From Mariprofundus sp. (GTDB lineage Bacteria > Pseudomonadota > Zetaproteobacteria > Mariprofundales > Mariprofundaceae): a DNA stretch of 27,361 nt. Shown here piece after piece: positions 7,334 to 14,434 of the stretch (position 1 is the stretch's first letter; each line of letters begins with the position of its first letter). A model generated the notes under the pieces. That model made no database searches. It was not told the origin of the DNA and saw only the letters and a list, made by a program, of their open reading frames with translations. The stretch spans positions 1 to 27,361 of the forward strand of contig JAUZQH010000092.1 of assembly GCA_030951065.1 (NCBI GenBank). The letters are read 5' to 3'. Made by a program: the position numbers and the translations under genes.

Positions 7334-9013
7334 CTACGCGAATATGCTGCCGTATTGCCGGCGCAATTCGCGGCGCAGAATTTTGCCGACATTGGTTTTC
7401 GGTAACGAATCAACAAATACGATATGTTTTGGACATTTATAGCCGGTCATATTTTCGTGGCAGTACGCCTGCAGCTCTTCTTTGCTCAGCGTTTGATCTG
7501 CCTTGACCACAATTGCTACCACCGCCTCGCCGCAGTTGGGATCAGCCACCCCGATCACGCCTGCTTCCAGCACCTTGGGATGCGCGGCTATCACAGCCTC
7601 AATTTCATTGGGGTAAACATTAAAACCTGACATAAGAATCATGTCCTTGAGTCGGTCAACAATATAGACAAACCCTTTATCATCCATTCGCGCCACATCG
7701 CCGGTATGCAGCCAGCCACCATCCGTCAGCGTTTTTTTCGTATCACCATCATGTTGCCAGTAACCCCGCATCACCTGCGGTCCTTTCACCCATAACTCAC
7801 CCGTTTCACCGATTGCCTTTTCCTTACCGTTCTTGCTGCGAATGGATACATCGGTGGATGGAAGCGGCAAACCGATCGCGCCTGTATATGCCGGAATGTT
7901 TACCGGATTGATACATACCGCCGGAGATGTTTCAGTCAAGCCGTAGGCTTCGATCAGGGTATTGCCGGTCACCTGCTTCCACTGCTCAGCAACACTGCGC
8001 TGCACGGCCATACCACCGCCCAGCGTGAATTTCAGGGATGAAAAATCGAGCTGCTCAAACCCCGGCGTATGCAGCAGCGCATTGAACAGGGTATTGATGC
8101 CGACAAATATCGAAAAATGTTCCTGGCGCAGCGTTTTGACAAATGCGGGGAAATCCCTCGGGTTGGTGATCAACACACTCCTGGCACCGATCTTCATTGC
8201 AAACAGGGCGTTGGCTGTCAGGGCAAAGATATGATACAGCGGCAGCGCCGTGATGCTGACTTCTTCCCCGTCTTTCAGACTATCTCTGCTCCAGACATAG
8301 GCCTGTAACAGATTAGATACCATATTTCTATGGGTCAGGATCGCACCTTTGGAAACCCCTGTGGTACCGCCGGTATACTGTAAGAAAGCAATATCATCGA
8401 GGCTCTGTTCCACCCTGCCAAAGGTGAGTTCCGCACCGGCGGCAAGCGCATCATGCAAATGAACAGCGTCCGGTATTACAAAATCCGGCACCATTTTTTT
8501 CACGTACTTGATCACCCCATTGACGATAAATGAGGCGGGAAAGCCGAACAAATCACCAACCTGGGTGATGATGACATGGCGAATGGAGGTCTTGTCCACC
8601 ACCTCGGCCAGCGTATGGGCAAAATTCTCCAGTACTATAATGGCAACCGCACCGGAATCATTAAGCTGATATTCCAGTTCGCGGGCTGTGTAGAGCGGAT
8701 TGACGTTCACCACGATCAAACCTGCCCGCAGAGCGGCAAACAGGGCAACCGGATACTGCAACACATTGGGCATCATAATGGCGATGCGATCACCTTTTTT
8801 CAGGGCCCGCTCGCCTGTCAAATACGCAGCAAAATGGCGGGTCAGGCGATCCACATCATCAAAGCTCAGATCATGGCCGAAATTCGAATAGGCAGGTCGG
8901 TCGCGAAAGCGCTCCACGCTCTGCTCGAACAGATCTGTAATAGAGCTGTAAATACTCGCATCCACCGTTTCGGGCACACCGGGCGAATAAGACTTCAACC
9001 ATATTTTATCCAT
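7334..9013 (-). CDS. fadD: Long-chain fatty acid-CoA ligase (FadD type)
   Basis: The 559-residue enzyme is a class I adenylate-forming ligase. It activates a fatty acid with ATP to acyl-AMP and then transfers it to CoA. The phosphate-binding loop YTGGTTGVSKGA is at residues 213-224. The YGLTETSP motif and the TGDVARMD hinge motif are intact. The C-terminal PKTNVGK motif puts the catalytic lysine at residue 544. Length and motifs match bacterial FadD (about 560 residues). It starts inside the stop codon of the nitronate-monooxygenase-like gene (TAATG), so translation is coupled. With DUF4442 and the flavoprotein it forms a three-gene acyl-chain unit. A role in beta-oxidation is the default, but the neighbourhood suggests supply of acyl-CoA to a special pathway. 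Confidence 0.88.
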   Translation of the reverse strand: MDKIWLKSYSPGVPETVDASIYSSITDLFEQSVERFRDRPAYSNFGHDLSFDDVDRLTRHFAAYLTGERALKKGDRIAIMMPNVLQYPVALFAALRAGLIVVNVNPLYTARELEYQLNDSGAVAIIVLENFAHTLAEVVDKTSIRHVIITQVGDLFGFPASFIVNGVIKYVKKMVPDFVIPDAVHLHDALAAGAELTFGRVEQSLDDIAFLQYTGGTTGVSKGAILTHRNMVSNLLQAYVWSRDSLKDGEEVSITALPLYHIFALTANALFAMKIGARSVLITNPRDFPAFVKTLRQEHFSIFVGINTLFNALLHTPGFEQLDFSSLKFTLGGGMAVQRSVAEQWKQVTGNTLIEAYGLTETSPAVCINPVNIPAYTGAIGLPLPSTDVSIRSKNGKEKAIGETGELWVKGPQVMRGYWQHDGDTKKTLTDGGWLHTGDVARMDDKGFVYIVDRLKDMILMSGFNVYPNEIEAVIAAHPKVLEAGVIGVADPNCGEAVVAIVVKADQTLSKEELQAYCHENMTGYKCPKHIVFVDSLPKTNVGKILRRELRRQYGSIFA

Positions 9014-10017
9014 TACCCCTCCCTGCCGTTCATCTGTAACAGCGCGGCATGGAATCGCCGCACAATCTCACCGGCCGGTTCCACCTGATGGATACCCGCC
9101 ACGCTCTTGCCTGCCTGCCAGAATTCCCGCTCGCCGTCCTCATTCAATGAAGCATGGCGTAACTGAAAGGCCGAACGAAGCGTGTACAACATACGCAGCC
9201 AGTGTTTGCTTTTGTTGCCTCGCAGCATCCGCCTTGCCAGCGGCCCGGCTTTCAGACCCATAGCAGCCACATGCGGCGTATTAATCAGGGAGACAGGCAC
9301 GCCGGTGATACGTTCACTCAATACAATATCCTGCTCCTGAGCCTCAATAATGGCCTGTTTGTAAGGTGCTGCCGCCCGACACTCGTCGGTAGCGATAAAA
9401 CGTGTCCCTGACTGACATCCGGCATAGCCCATTCGCATCGCTTCAACAAACTGCTTTTCATCGCCGATCCCACCGGCACATATCAGGGGCAGATTCAGAT
9501 CACCCAGTTCATCAAGCAACTGCTCAGCAGAGAGGCGACCTGCATGACCGCCTGCCCGGTTATTGACGGCAATCAAACCATCCACACCGGCATCCAGCGC
9601 TTTCATCGCCCACTTCCGCTCAGTCGCATCGTGATAAACGATACCGCCATATTCGGCCACCCGATCCACCACCCAGCGCGGGTTACCCAGCGATGTGATA
9701 AAAAAACGAATCCCTTCCTCCAGGGCAATATTCACCCATTCCTGCATGCGCTCCTGATAACGCCGTGATGACTTTTCAATCAGGGCATTCATGCCGACAG
9801 GGCTGGAGGTTTGCTGCCGGATCAGACGCAAGCCCTGGCGAAAATCATGACCGTATACAAACGTGAGTGACACCGGCTGCACGACGCCCAGCCCGCCCGC
9901 TCTGGAAACCGCTGCCACCAGCTCGGGATTGGAGCATGGGTACATCGGCCCGCAAATCAGCGGCACCTCCACATGAGCCTGTCTGGTAAATGGTGTTTCA
10001 AAGCGTACAGCATTCAT
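9013..10017 (-). CDS. Nitronate monooxygenase / 2-nitropropane dioxygenase-like flavoprotein
   Basis: The 334-residue product is an FMN-dependent TIM-barrel protein of the NMO/FabK/PfaD superfamily. The family motif GGHAG, with its candidate active-site histidine, lies in NNRAGGHAG near residue 155. The phosphate-binding GGIG and GTRFIATDEC segments are also present. The annotated start is the ATG at 10017, which overlaps the DUF4442 stop as ATGA; the TTG one codon upstream is not needed. True nitronate oxidases detoxify alkyl nitronates, while related proteins act as enoyl reductases in fatty-acid or polyunsaturated-lipid synthesis. With a FadD-type ligase directly downstream and a hotdog protein directly upstream, a role on acyl chains is as likely as nitronate oxidation. 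The family is certain, the substrate is not. Confidence 0.82.
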   Translation of the reverse strand: MNAVRFETPFTRQAHVEVPLICGPMYPCSNPELVAAVSRAGGLGVVQPVSLTFVYGHDFRQGLRLIRQQTSSPVGMNALIEKSSRRYQERMQEWVNIALEEGIRFFITSLGNPRWVVDRVAEYGGIVYHDATERKWAMKALDAGVDGLIAVNNRAGGHAGRLSAEQLLDELGDLNLPLICAGGIGDEKQFVEAMRMGYAGCQSGTRFIATDECRAAAPYKQAIIEAQEQDIVLSERITGVPVSLINTPHVAAMGLKAGPLARRMLRGNKSKHWLRMLYTLRSAFQLRHASLNEDGEREFWQAGKSVAGIHQVEPAGEIVRRFHAALLQMNGREG

Positions 10018-10502
10018 CAAAGTGTATCCTTCGGCCTGAGTTGCCAGTGAACGTTCAGGCGAGCCACTACATCTCCAGCTGCATCACTGATTTCCGCATA
10101 TACGATGTGGGTTACGGGTTCTGCTGTAATCATTGCGGGAGAATCAGCCCGTCCTATGGCCAAAAGCCTGCCGCGTGCTTTTTTCAGATATTCGATTTCC
10201 AGTCGAATCACGATGGCTTTTACATTGTCCGGCAGCATTGAAAGCATGGCCAAACCACTAGCCAGCTCACCCAGATTTGCCAGCGCGATGGCATGGATGG
10301 AGTGCAGGTGATTCCTCAAAGCATGCCGATCCCGCAATTCTATGCATACATAACCACGTTCGAGTCGTAACACCAACGGCCGAATGGAGCCGGAGTATGG
10401 CACCATATAACCCAGCATCAGACTGTAGAGCCTGCGACCGAAAGCCGTTTTTCCCCATCGCTGCCACAGGTTCAACACCCGCCCTTCAACACTGTCTGTC
10501 AT
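10017..10502 (-). CDS. DUF4442 hotdog-fold protein (thioesterase-like)
   Basis: The 161-residue product matches DUF4442, a hotdog-fold family related to acyl-CoA thioesterases such as the PaaI and YiiD domains. The helix segment NHLHSIHAIALANLGELASG is the diagnostic central helix, with the conserved Asn-His and Glu residues that correspond to the active-site region of hotdog thioesterases. The beta-strands before and after it have the expected pattern. I chose the ATG at 10502 because AGGA lies 6 bases upstream; a GTG at 10523 would add 7 residues. It is the first gene of a three-gene unit with the nitronate-monooxygenase-like and FadD-type genes. Substrate and activity are unproven for the family; an acyl-CoA or acyl-carrier thioester is the reasonable guess. 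Confidence 0.78.
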   Translation of the reverse strand: MTDSVEGRVLNLWQRWGKTAFGRRLYSLMLGYMVPYSGSIRPLVLRLERGYVCIELRDRHALRNHLHSIHAIALANLGELASGLAMLSMLPDNVKAIVIRLEIEYLKKARGRLLAIGRADSPAMITAEPVTHIVYAEISDAAGDVVARLNVHWQLRPKDTL

Positions 10503-10659
10503 CACACATCCTGCTGCCACCACACCAAATCGCTACGATTTTCACAGTATAGCAGAGAGGCTCAACTTTGTTGTCCGTTATGCAAAATATTCCCGTCTGG
10601 AAACTTAAACAGGGCCTGCAGCACTGGTCAGCACCTGATCTTGTTTCGTATGCCACGAG

Positions 10660-10753
10660 CAACATTGCGCCCCTGCAATGTTGTGTATGCGAAGTCAAAA
10701 TAACGCGTTACCTGAACGGGCTGCTTTTTGCCAGAGTGGCAATACATCAGCCC
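10660..10753. other. Two strong intergenic stem-loops, possible small RNA or mobile repeat
   Basis: CAACATTGC at 10660-10668 pairs perfectly with GCAATGTTG at 10675-10683 (9 bp, 6-base loop). GGGCTG at 10718-10723 pairs with CAGCCC at 10748-10753 and encloses a second perfect stem, TTGCCA at 10728-10733 with TGGCAA at 10737-10742. The pair sits between a terminator and the next operon, a place where leader RNAs, small RNAs and REP-type repeats occur. No transcription signal ties it to one strand. Confidence 0.4.
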
Positions 10754-10760
10754 CCGGCGT

Positions 10761-10802
10761 AACCAAAAGCGACCGGCTGCGTGTGCAGTCGGTCGCTTGG
10801 TT
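10761..10802 (-). terminator. Rho-independent terminator of the five-gene operon
   Basis: On the minus strand, 10802-10785 pairs with 10780-10761 around the 4-base loop ACAC. The stem has about 18 pairs, including GCGACCG with CGGTCGC and a 2-base bulge, and the core stem is followed by TTTTGGTT. It starts 13 bases after the TPR gene stop. Strong stem, short loop and U-rich tail make this the clearest terminator in the window. Confidence 0.8.
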
Positions 10803-10814
10803 GCAGAAGATAAA

Positions 10815-11477
10815 TCAGTGAACGTGCTTTTTAGCTTTCCTGAGTTTGGCTTCGGCTTCAGCCTTGCGTCCGGCCGAATATACCGGACGATTGGCAACAG
10901 CCGGCAGATCAATCACTTTTTGCAGATAGGGGATGGCTTTTTTGTACTCATGCTGTTCCAACCAGTAGTCACCCATAAAATAATTGGCATCCATATCATC
11001 CGGGGCAACAGCGAGTGCTTTGGTCAGATATTCCAGCGCTTTATCATCATCGCCAAAACCGATAAAACCGCCGGGTACCATATAATAGAAACTACCTAGC
11101 GTGGTATAAACAGAACCGTGCATGGCAGTAGCATCGATCTTTTCTGCTGCCAGCAACAGATCACGTCCCTTCTCCATTTGCGGCATGGCATTGAACATGG
11201 AACTCATGCCCCCCATCGCACCTGCATAACCGGCACGGATAATTGCTTCCCAAATTTTTGGTTCGGCCCGATCCGGGTATTTGGCACTCAGTGCTGCAGC
11301 TTTATCGACCAGAGCTTTAAAAACCGCCTCTTTCTGGTCATCGGCAGTCTTGTAGTTTGCTATTGCCCATTCATGTTGCAGGCTCAAAACAGCATCATCG
11401 ATGGCTTCGGCCCAGGCAGGGGACGTCAGCAATCCGGTCACCATCACAGCGGCTATCATCCATTTGATCATCTTCAT
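10815..11477 (-). CDS. Exported TPR-repeat protein
   Basis: The 220-residue product has a signal peptide (MKMIKWMIAAVMVTGLLTS then Pro-Ala-Trp-Ala, cleavage after about residue 23) and so should be periplasmic. The mature part is helical. Residues 35-125 include a conserved block with Gly-rich AGAMGGMSS, and residues 138-200 contain two to three TPR-like repeats (KALEYLTKALAVAPDDMDAN, YFMGDYWLEQHEYKKAIPYL). The C-terminus is Lys/Ala-rich and ends in His. I chose the ATG at 11477, which has AAGGAG 8 bases upstream; longer in-frame starts lie inside the SDR gene. It follows the SDR gene by 13 bases and precedes the terminator, so it is the last gene of the operon. It resembles TatT-like TPR proteins and may scaffold or bind ligand in the periplasm; the exact role is unknown. 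Confidence 0.75.
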   Translation of the reverse strand: MKMIKWMIAAVMVTGLLTSPAWAEAIDDAVLSLQHEWAIANYKTADDQKEAVFKALVDKAAALSAKYPDRAEPKIWEAIIRAGYAGAMGGMSSMFNAMPQMEKGRDLLLAAEKIDATAMHGSVYTTLGSFYYMVPGGFIGFGDDDKALEYLTKALAVAPDDMDANYFMGDYWLEQHEYKKAIPYLQKVIDLPAVANRPVYSAGRKAEAEAKLRKAKKHVH

Positions 11478-11490
11478 TTCTGTTTCTCCT

Positions 11491-12279
11491 TTATTTATTT
11501 TTTGCAAATTTGCGGGCAATGCGATTCTGTGCAGCCAGTGCCTTGTCCACAAGTCGCGGGAATAGCACATTAATACGTACAAACAACGCTTCCGGAAAAC
11601 CGAAATAGATGTCCTTGCGATCGTTATTGATCGCTGCAATGATTTTCTTCACTACATCTTCAGGCGCATCCATATTCATATTCGTCGCTTCACCCATCTG
11701 CATAATCACATCATTGTTCATCGGCGTTTTCACTGCACGGGGGGCGATATATGTTACCTTGATATTGGTATCCGCCAGTTCACGGCGCAGAGCTTCGGAA
11801 AACCCTCGAAGGCCGAACTTGGTCGTAGAGTAAGCGGTGAAATAGGCAAAACCGATCGATCCGAAAATGGAGCCGACATTCACAATGCGGCCTGAATTCT
11901 GCTCCAGCAGGGATGGCAGGATTGCCCGCGCCAGCCACATTGGCGCCAGCAAGTTGACCCGCATCATCAGTTCCAGTTTATCCGGATTCTCATCCTCATA
12001 AGCAGAAAAACTGTTGATTCCGGCCAGATTGATCAACAAATCAATGCCGCCAAGTAATTCACTGCATTCTTCCGCGACGATCCGGCAACCCTCTGCCGAT
12101 GAAAGGTCGCCTGCCACCGGATATGAGCCTTCCAACTGCGCCGCCACCTGATGCAGGGCATCAGCATTGGCATCCACCAATGCCAGCTTAGCACCCTTTG
12201 CGTGCAATGCTGCAGCCAGAATTCTGCCCATGCCACCGGCAGCACCCGTGAGAATAACGCGTTTATTTTTGACTTCCAT
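11491..12279 (-). CDS. SDR family NAD(P)-dependent oxidoreductase
   Basis: The 262-residue classical short-chain dehydrogenase/reductase has the cofactor motif TGAAGGMG (residues 11-18), the NLAG variant of the NNAG motif near residue 85, a catalytic Ser in NVGSIFGS, and the YSTTK catalytic Tyr/Lys pair. Asp near residue 35 after the second strand (LALVDAN) suggests NAD(H) preference. The extended C-terminal end (residues 225-262, hydrophobic then Arg/Lys-rich) resembles SDRs that act on lipids at the membrane. It starts 5 bases downstream of the diiron-oxidase gene and is followed closely by the TPR gene. Within the operon it probably oxidises or reduces a carbonyl or hydroxyl on the acyl-derived product; the substrate is not readable. 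Confidence 0.87.
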   Translation of the reverse strand: MEVKNKRVILTGAAGGMGRILAAALHAKGAKLALVDANADALHQVAAQLEGSYPVAGDLSSAEGCRIVAEECSELLGGIDLLINLAGINSFSAYEDENPDKLELMMRVNLLAPMWLARAILPSLLEQNSGRIVNVGSIFGSIGFAYFTAYSTTKFGLRGFSEALRRELADTNIKVTYIAPRAVKTPMNNDVIMQMGEATNMNMDAPEDVVKKIIAAINNDRKDIYFGFPEALFVRINVLFPRLVDKALAAQNRIARKFAKNK

Positions 12280-12283
12280 GCTC

Positions 12284-12946
12284 TTACCCCTTTGTCTGAA
12301 TTAGCGGCAGACTGCGAAAAATATCACCGTATAATTTGTAGAACATTTTTGCACAATGAATCACTGCCTGTTGATCTGCTGCCTGATCCAGCTTATTCAT
12401 CAGCTTTTCATAAAAATCGACATGCCCGACATCCAGTGAACCATGCGAATTCAGATAAGAGAATGCAGTTTTCGGCAGACCAAGACTCTGTTCAATATTA
12501 CCAGCAGCGTTTGTTGCCAGCGCCACGCTGGTACCCTCGAGCACAAGTACCATCCCAAAAAAACCGGCAGGATTGTTGCGATGGATCGTATCGTATGCAT
12601 ATGCGACCATCAGCTCTGTAGCCGGCATCGGTGTTTCATGACGCACAGCTTCCTTATCTGCACCACATGCCTCGATGTCATTCAAAATCCATTCCTGGTG
12701 ACCCATTTCTTCTTCAATGTATTCACCGATAGCCTCGCGTAACCACTCCAGCCGTTCAGGTAAACGGCCTCCGGTCGCCATCAAAAGCGGCACCGTATGT
12801 TTTACATGATGATAGGCCTGCCCCAGAAAGGCCAGATAGCTCTCAAGCGATAATTCGCCGCCGGCACCCATACGAATAAACGGGATAGCCAATAAATCAT
12901 TGCGTTCATTTTCCGTCGCTGCAATTAACTCATCATAAAATGCCAT
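12284..12946 (-). CDS. Heme-oxygenase-like diiron oxidase (HDO) family protein
   Basis: The 220-residue all-helical protein belongs to the iron-containing redox enzyme group with the heme-oxygenase fold, the group that includes UndA (fatty acid to terminal alkene), SznF and BesC. Candidate metal ligands fall in the expected places: His46/His47/His50 in the second helix, Glu78-Glu80 with His83 in EEEMGHQEW, Glu137 in VLEGTS, and His168, Asp172 and His175 in HGSLDVGHVDF. This is a carboxylate/His set suited to a diiron site. It starts directly at the ligase stop with no gap, and the SDR gene follows 5 bases later. From its neighbours the likely substrate is a fatty acid or acyl derivative. TenA-type thiaminase is the main alternative, but the operon argues against it. 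Confidence 0.8.
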   Translation of the reverse strand: MAFYDELIAATENERNDLLAIPFIRMGAGGELSLESYLAFLGQAYHHVKHTVPLLMATGGRLPERLEWLREAIGEYIEEEMGHQEWILNDIEACGADKEAVRHETPMPATELMVAYAYDTIHRNNPAGFFGMVLVLEGTSVALATNAAGNIEQSLGLPKTAFSYLNSHGSLDVGHVDFYEKLMNKLDQAADQQAVIHCAKMFYKLYGDIFRSLPLIQTKG

Positions 12947-14434
12947 TTATGACTCCTTATAAAGTAGATTTATTTTTTCAGCATATGCATTAAAAATCTG
13001 TTGTCTTCTCGGTCTGCCGGTGCCTGTCCACAAACCATTGCCCACACTGAATGGTTCATTGGCAGTCAACCATTGCGAAACCCTTGCATAATCAGGTAAC
13101 CGCGCATTGGCGGCATCTACCGCCAGCTGTACCATTTCAGCAGTTGCAGACTCACGCGGAACAATGACAGCAACATTAAACGGCCGTGCTTCACCGAATA
13201 CACAACATTGGGCAATAGCCGGTTCGATCGACAGCTCCCGCTCCACCCATTCCGGTGACACATTGCGACCGAATGCCGTGATAAAAATATGCTTCTTTCG
13301 CCCGTTCAGAAAGAGGAACCCGTCTTCATCCAGATAACCGATATCACCAGTCGGCCAGTAATCTTCCACAGTCTGTCCAACATCCCCCAGATAACCGGAA
13401 AACAATGCGCCGCGCACAAGTATCTCGCCATCTTCGGAAAACTTTATATCCACATGGGGCAACAGCTTGCCAACACTGCCCGGCCTGCAATCACCCATAC
13501 GGTTCACCGCAACAACACTGGCCGCTTCGGAAAGGCCATATCCCTCATATACAGGTAGTCCAAGCGCTTCGGCACGCTCCAGCAAGTGAGTGGAAACCGG
13601 TGCCCCGCCAACCGCAATGTAACGCAAACTGGCTGGTCGTGGCAGCCCCTGTTCAAGGGCTGCAATCAGCGCGTGTAACATCTGGGGGATCATAATGCAG
13701 GTTGATGATCTGGATGCATGCAGGGCCATGACAAAACGTTCGATATCCAGACCACTGGCTCCGCTCATGCCAACGGCAGCCATGCCTGGCACAACTATTG
13801 TGGCACCAACCAGAAGAGGAGCATACAAGCCACCGATATTTTCCAGTAATGTGGCATAAGGCAGCAATGATAAATGCCGATCTTCAGCCATAGCACCGGT
13901 TGTCTCTGCAAGGGATGCCGCCACTGTCTCCATTTTCGACTGCTGCAAACAAACCCCTTTGGGTTCGCCGGTTGAACCGGATGTAAAAGTGACTTTTGCA
14001 CAACCATCCGGCAATTCAATTTCAGGGGTCTCAATGGCAATCATTTCCAGTGCGACAGATAACTGTTGCGCTGGCTGATGATCAATCGACAAGCCTCGCA
14101 GCAGCGCTGTCATTGATTCGCTCCTGTCGGTAATCAGGGCATCTGCACCGGCCTGCTGAAGCAGGTATCCGATCTGTGCCGGTGAAAAAAAATGGGGTAC
14201 TGGAATCAGTGGAATTTTCGCCTTGATGCTGGCCAGATCCGCCACAGCCCAGGCTGGCGAATTATCCGCGGCCAATGCCAGCGCCTGTATTCCTGTTTGC
14301 TGCAATTCAGCTGCCAGCGTCGTAACCGCAGCCAATAACTGTTTATATGTGAACGATGTTGTTGCGGAATCCAGTGCTATACGATCCGGGTATTCGACAG
14401 CAAAGCGGTCCAGGGCTTCCAGCACCCGGCTCAA
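12947..14434 (-). CDS. AMP-dependent acyl ligase with altered A10 motif
   Basis: The 495-residue product is an ANL-superfamily adenylating enzyme. Motifs in order: TFTSGSTGEPKG (149-160, phosphate loop), YGLSEA (299-304), TGDIGYLD (362-369, adenine/hinge), GRKKHIF (378-384), and a C-terminal NGLWTGTGRPRR (466-477). In the last motif Arg474 stands where the catalytic lysine usually is. I chose a TTG start at 14434: it overlaps the upstream stop codon (TTGA), has GGAG 7 bases upstream, and begins the conserved domain. An ATG at 14527 is also in frame but would overlap the upstream gene by 97 bases. It lies between the GNAT-like and diiron-oxidase genes. I infer that it activates a fatty acid for one of them; transfer to CoA or a carrier is unproven. 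Confidence 0.8.
   Translation of the reverse strand: MSRVLEALDRFAVEYPDRIALDSATTSFTYKQLLAAVTTLAAELQQTGIQALALAADNSPAWAVADLASIKAKIPLIPVPHFFSPAQIGYLLQQAGADALITDRSESMTALLRGLSIDHQPAQQLSVALEMIAIETPEIELPDGCAKVTFTSGSTGEPKGVCLQQSKMETVAASLAETTGAMAEDRHLSLLPYATLLENIGGLYAPLLVGATIVVPGMAAVGMSGASGLDIERFVMALHASRSSTCIMIPQMLHALIAALEQGLPRPASLRYIAVGGAPVSTHLLERAEALGLPVYEGYGLSEAASVVAVNRMGDCRPGSVGKLLPHVDIKFSEDGEILVRGALFSGYLGDVGQTVEDYWPTGDIGYLDEDGFLFLNGRKKHIFITAFGRNVSPEWVERELSIEPAIAQCCVFGEARPFNVAVIVPRESATAEMVQLAVDAANARLPDYARVSQWLTANEPFSVGNGLWTGTGRPRRQQIFNAYAEKINLLYKES

Larger units (their letters stand above)
10503..10814. other. 312-base intergenic region with stem-loops, no convincing gene
   Basis: This stretch separates the five-gene operon (ending at 10815) from the DUF4442 unit. 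It holds two structured hairpins (10660-10683 and 10718-10753), the terminator at 10761-10802, and a candidate minus-strand -10 box TATACT at 10551-10546, about 45 bases before the DUF4442 start, without a convincing -35. Short open frames on both strands (10568-10762 plus, 10628-10912 minus) lack recognisable motifs, and the minus one runs through the terminator into the TPR gene. I see no supported protein gene. Confidence 0.5.

Noticed and set aside
10568..10912. Short open frames on both strands in the gap at 10503-10814
   Set aside because: They cross strong hairpins or the terminator, lack ribosome sites and show no conserved motif that I can defend.
12284..12946. Calling the heme-oxygenase-like gene tenA (thiaminase II) because thiD and thiE are nearby
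   Set aside because: It lies in a separate operon with acyl enzymes, carries a carboxylate/His diiron-type ligand set, and is separated from the thi genes by sspA and terminator-like hairpins.
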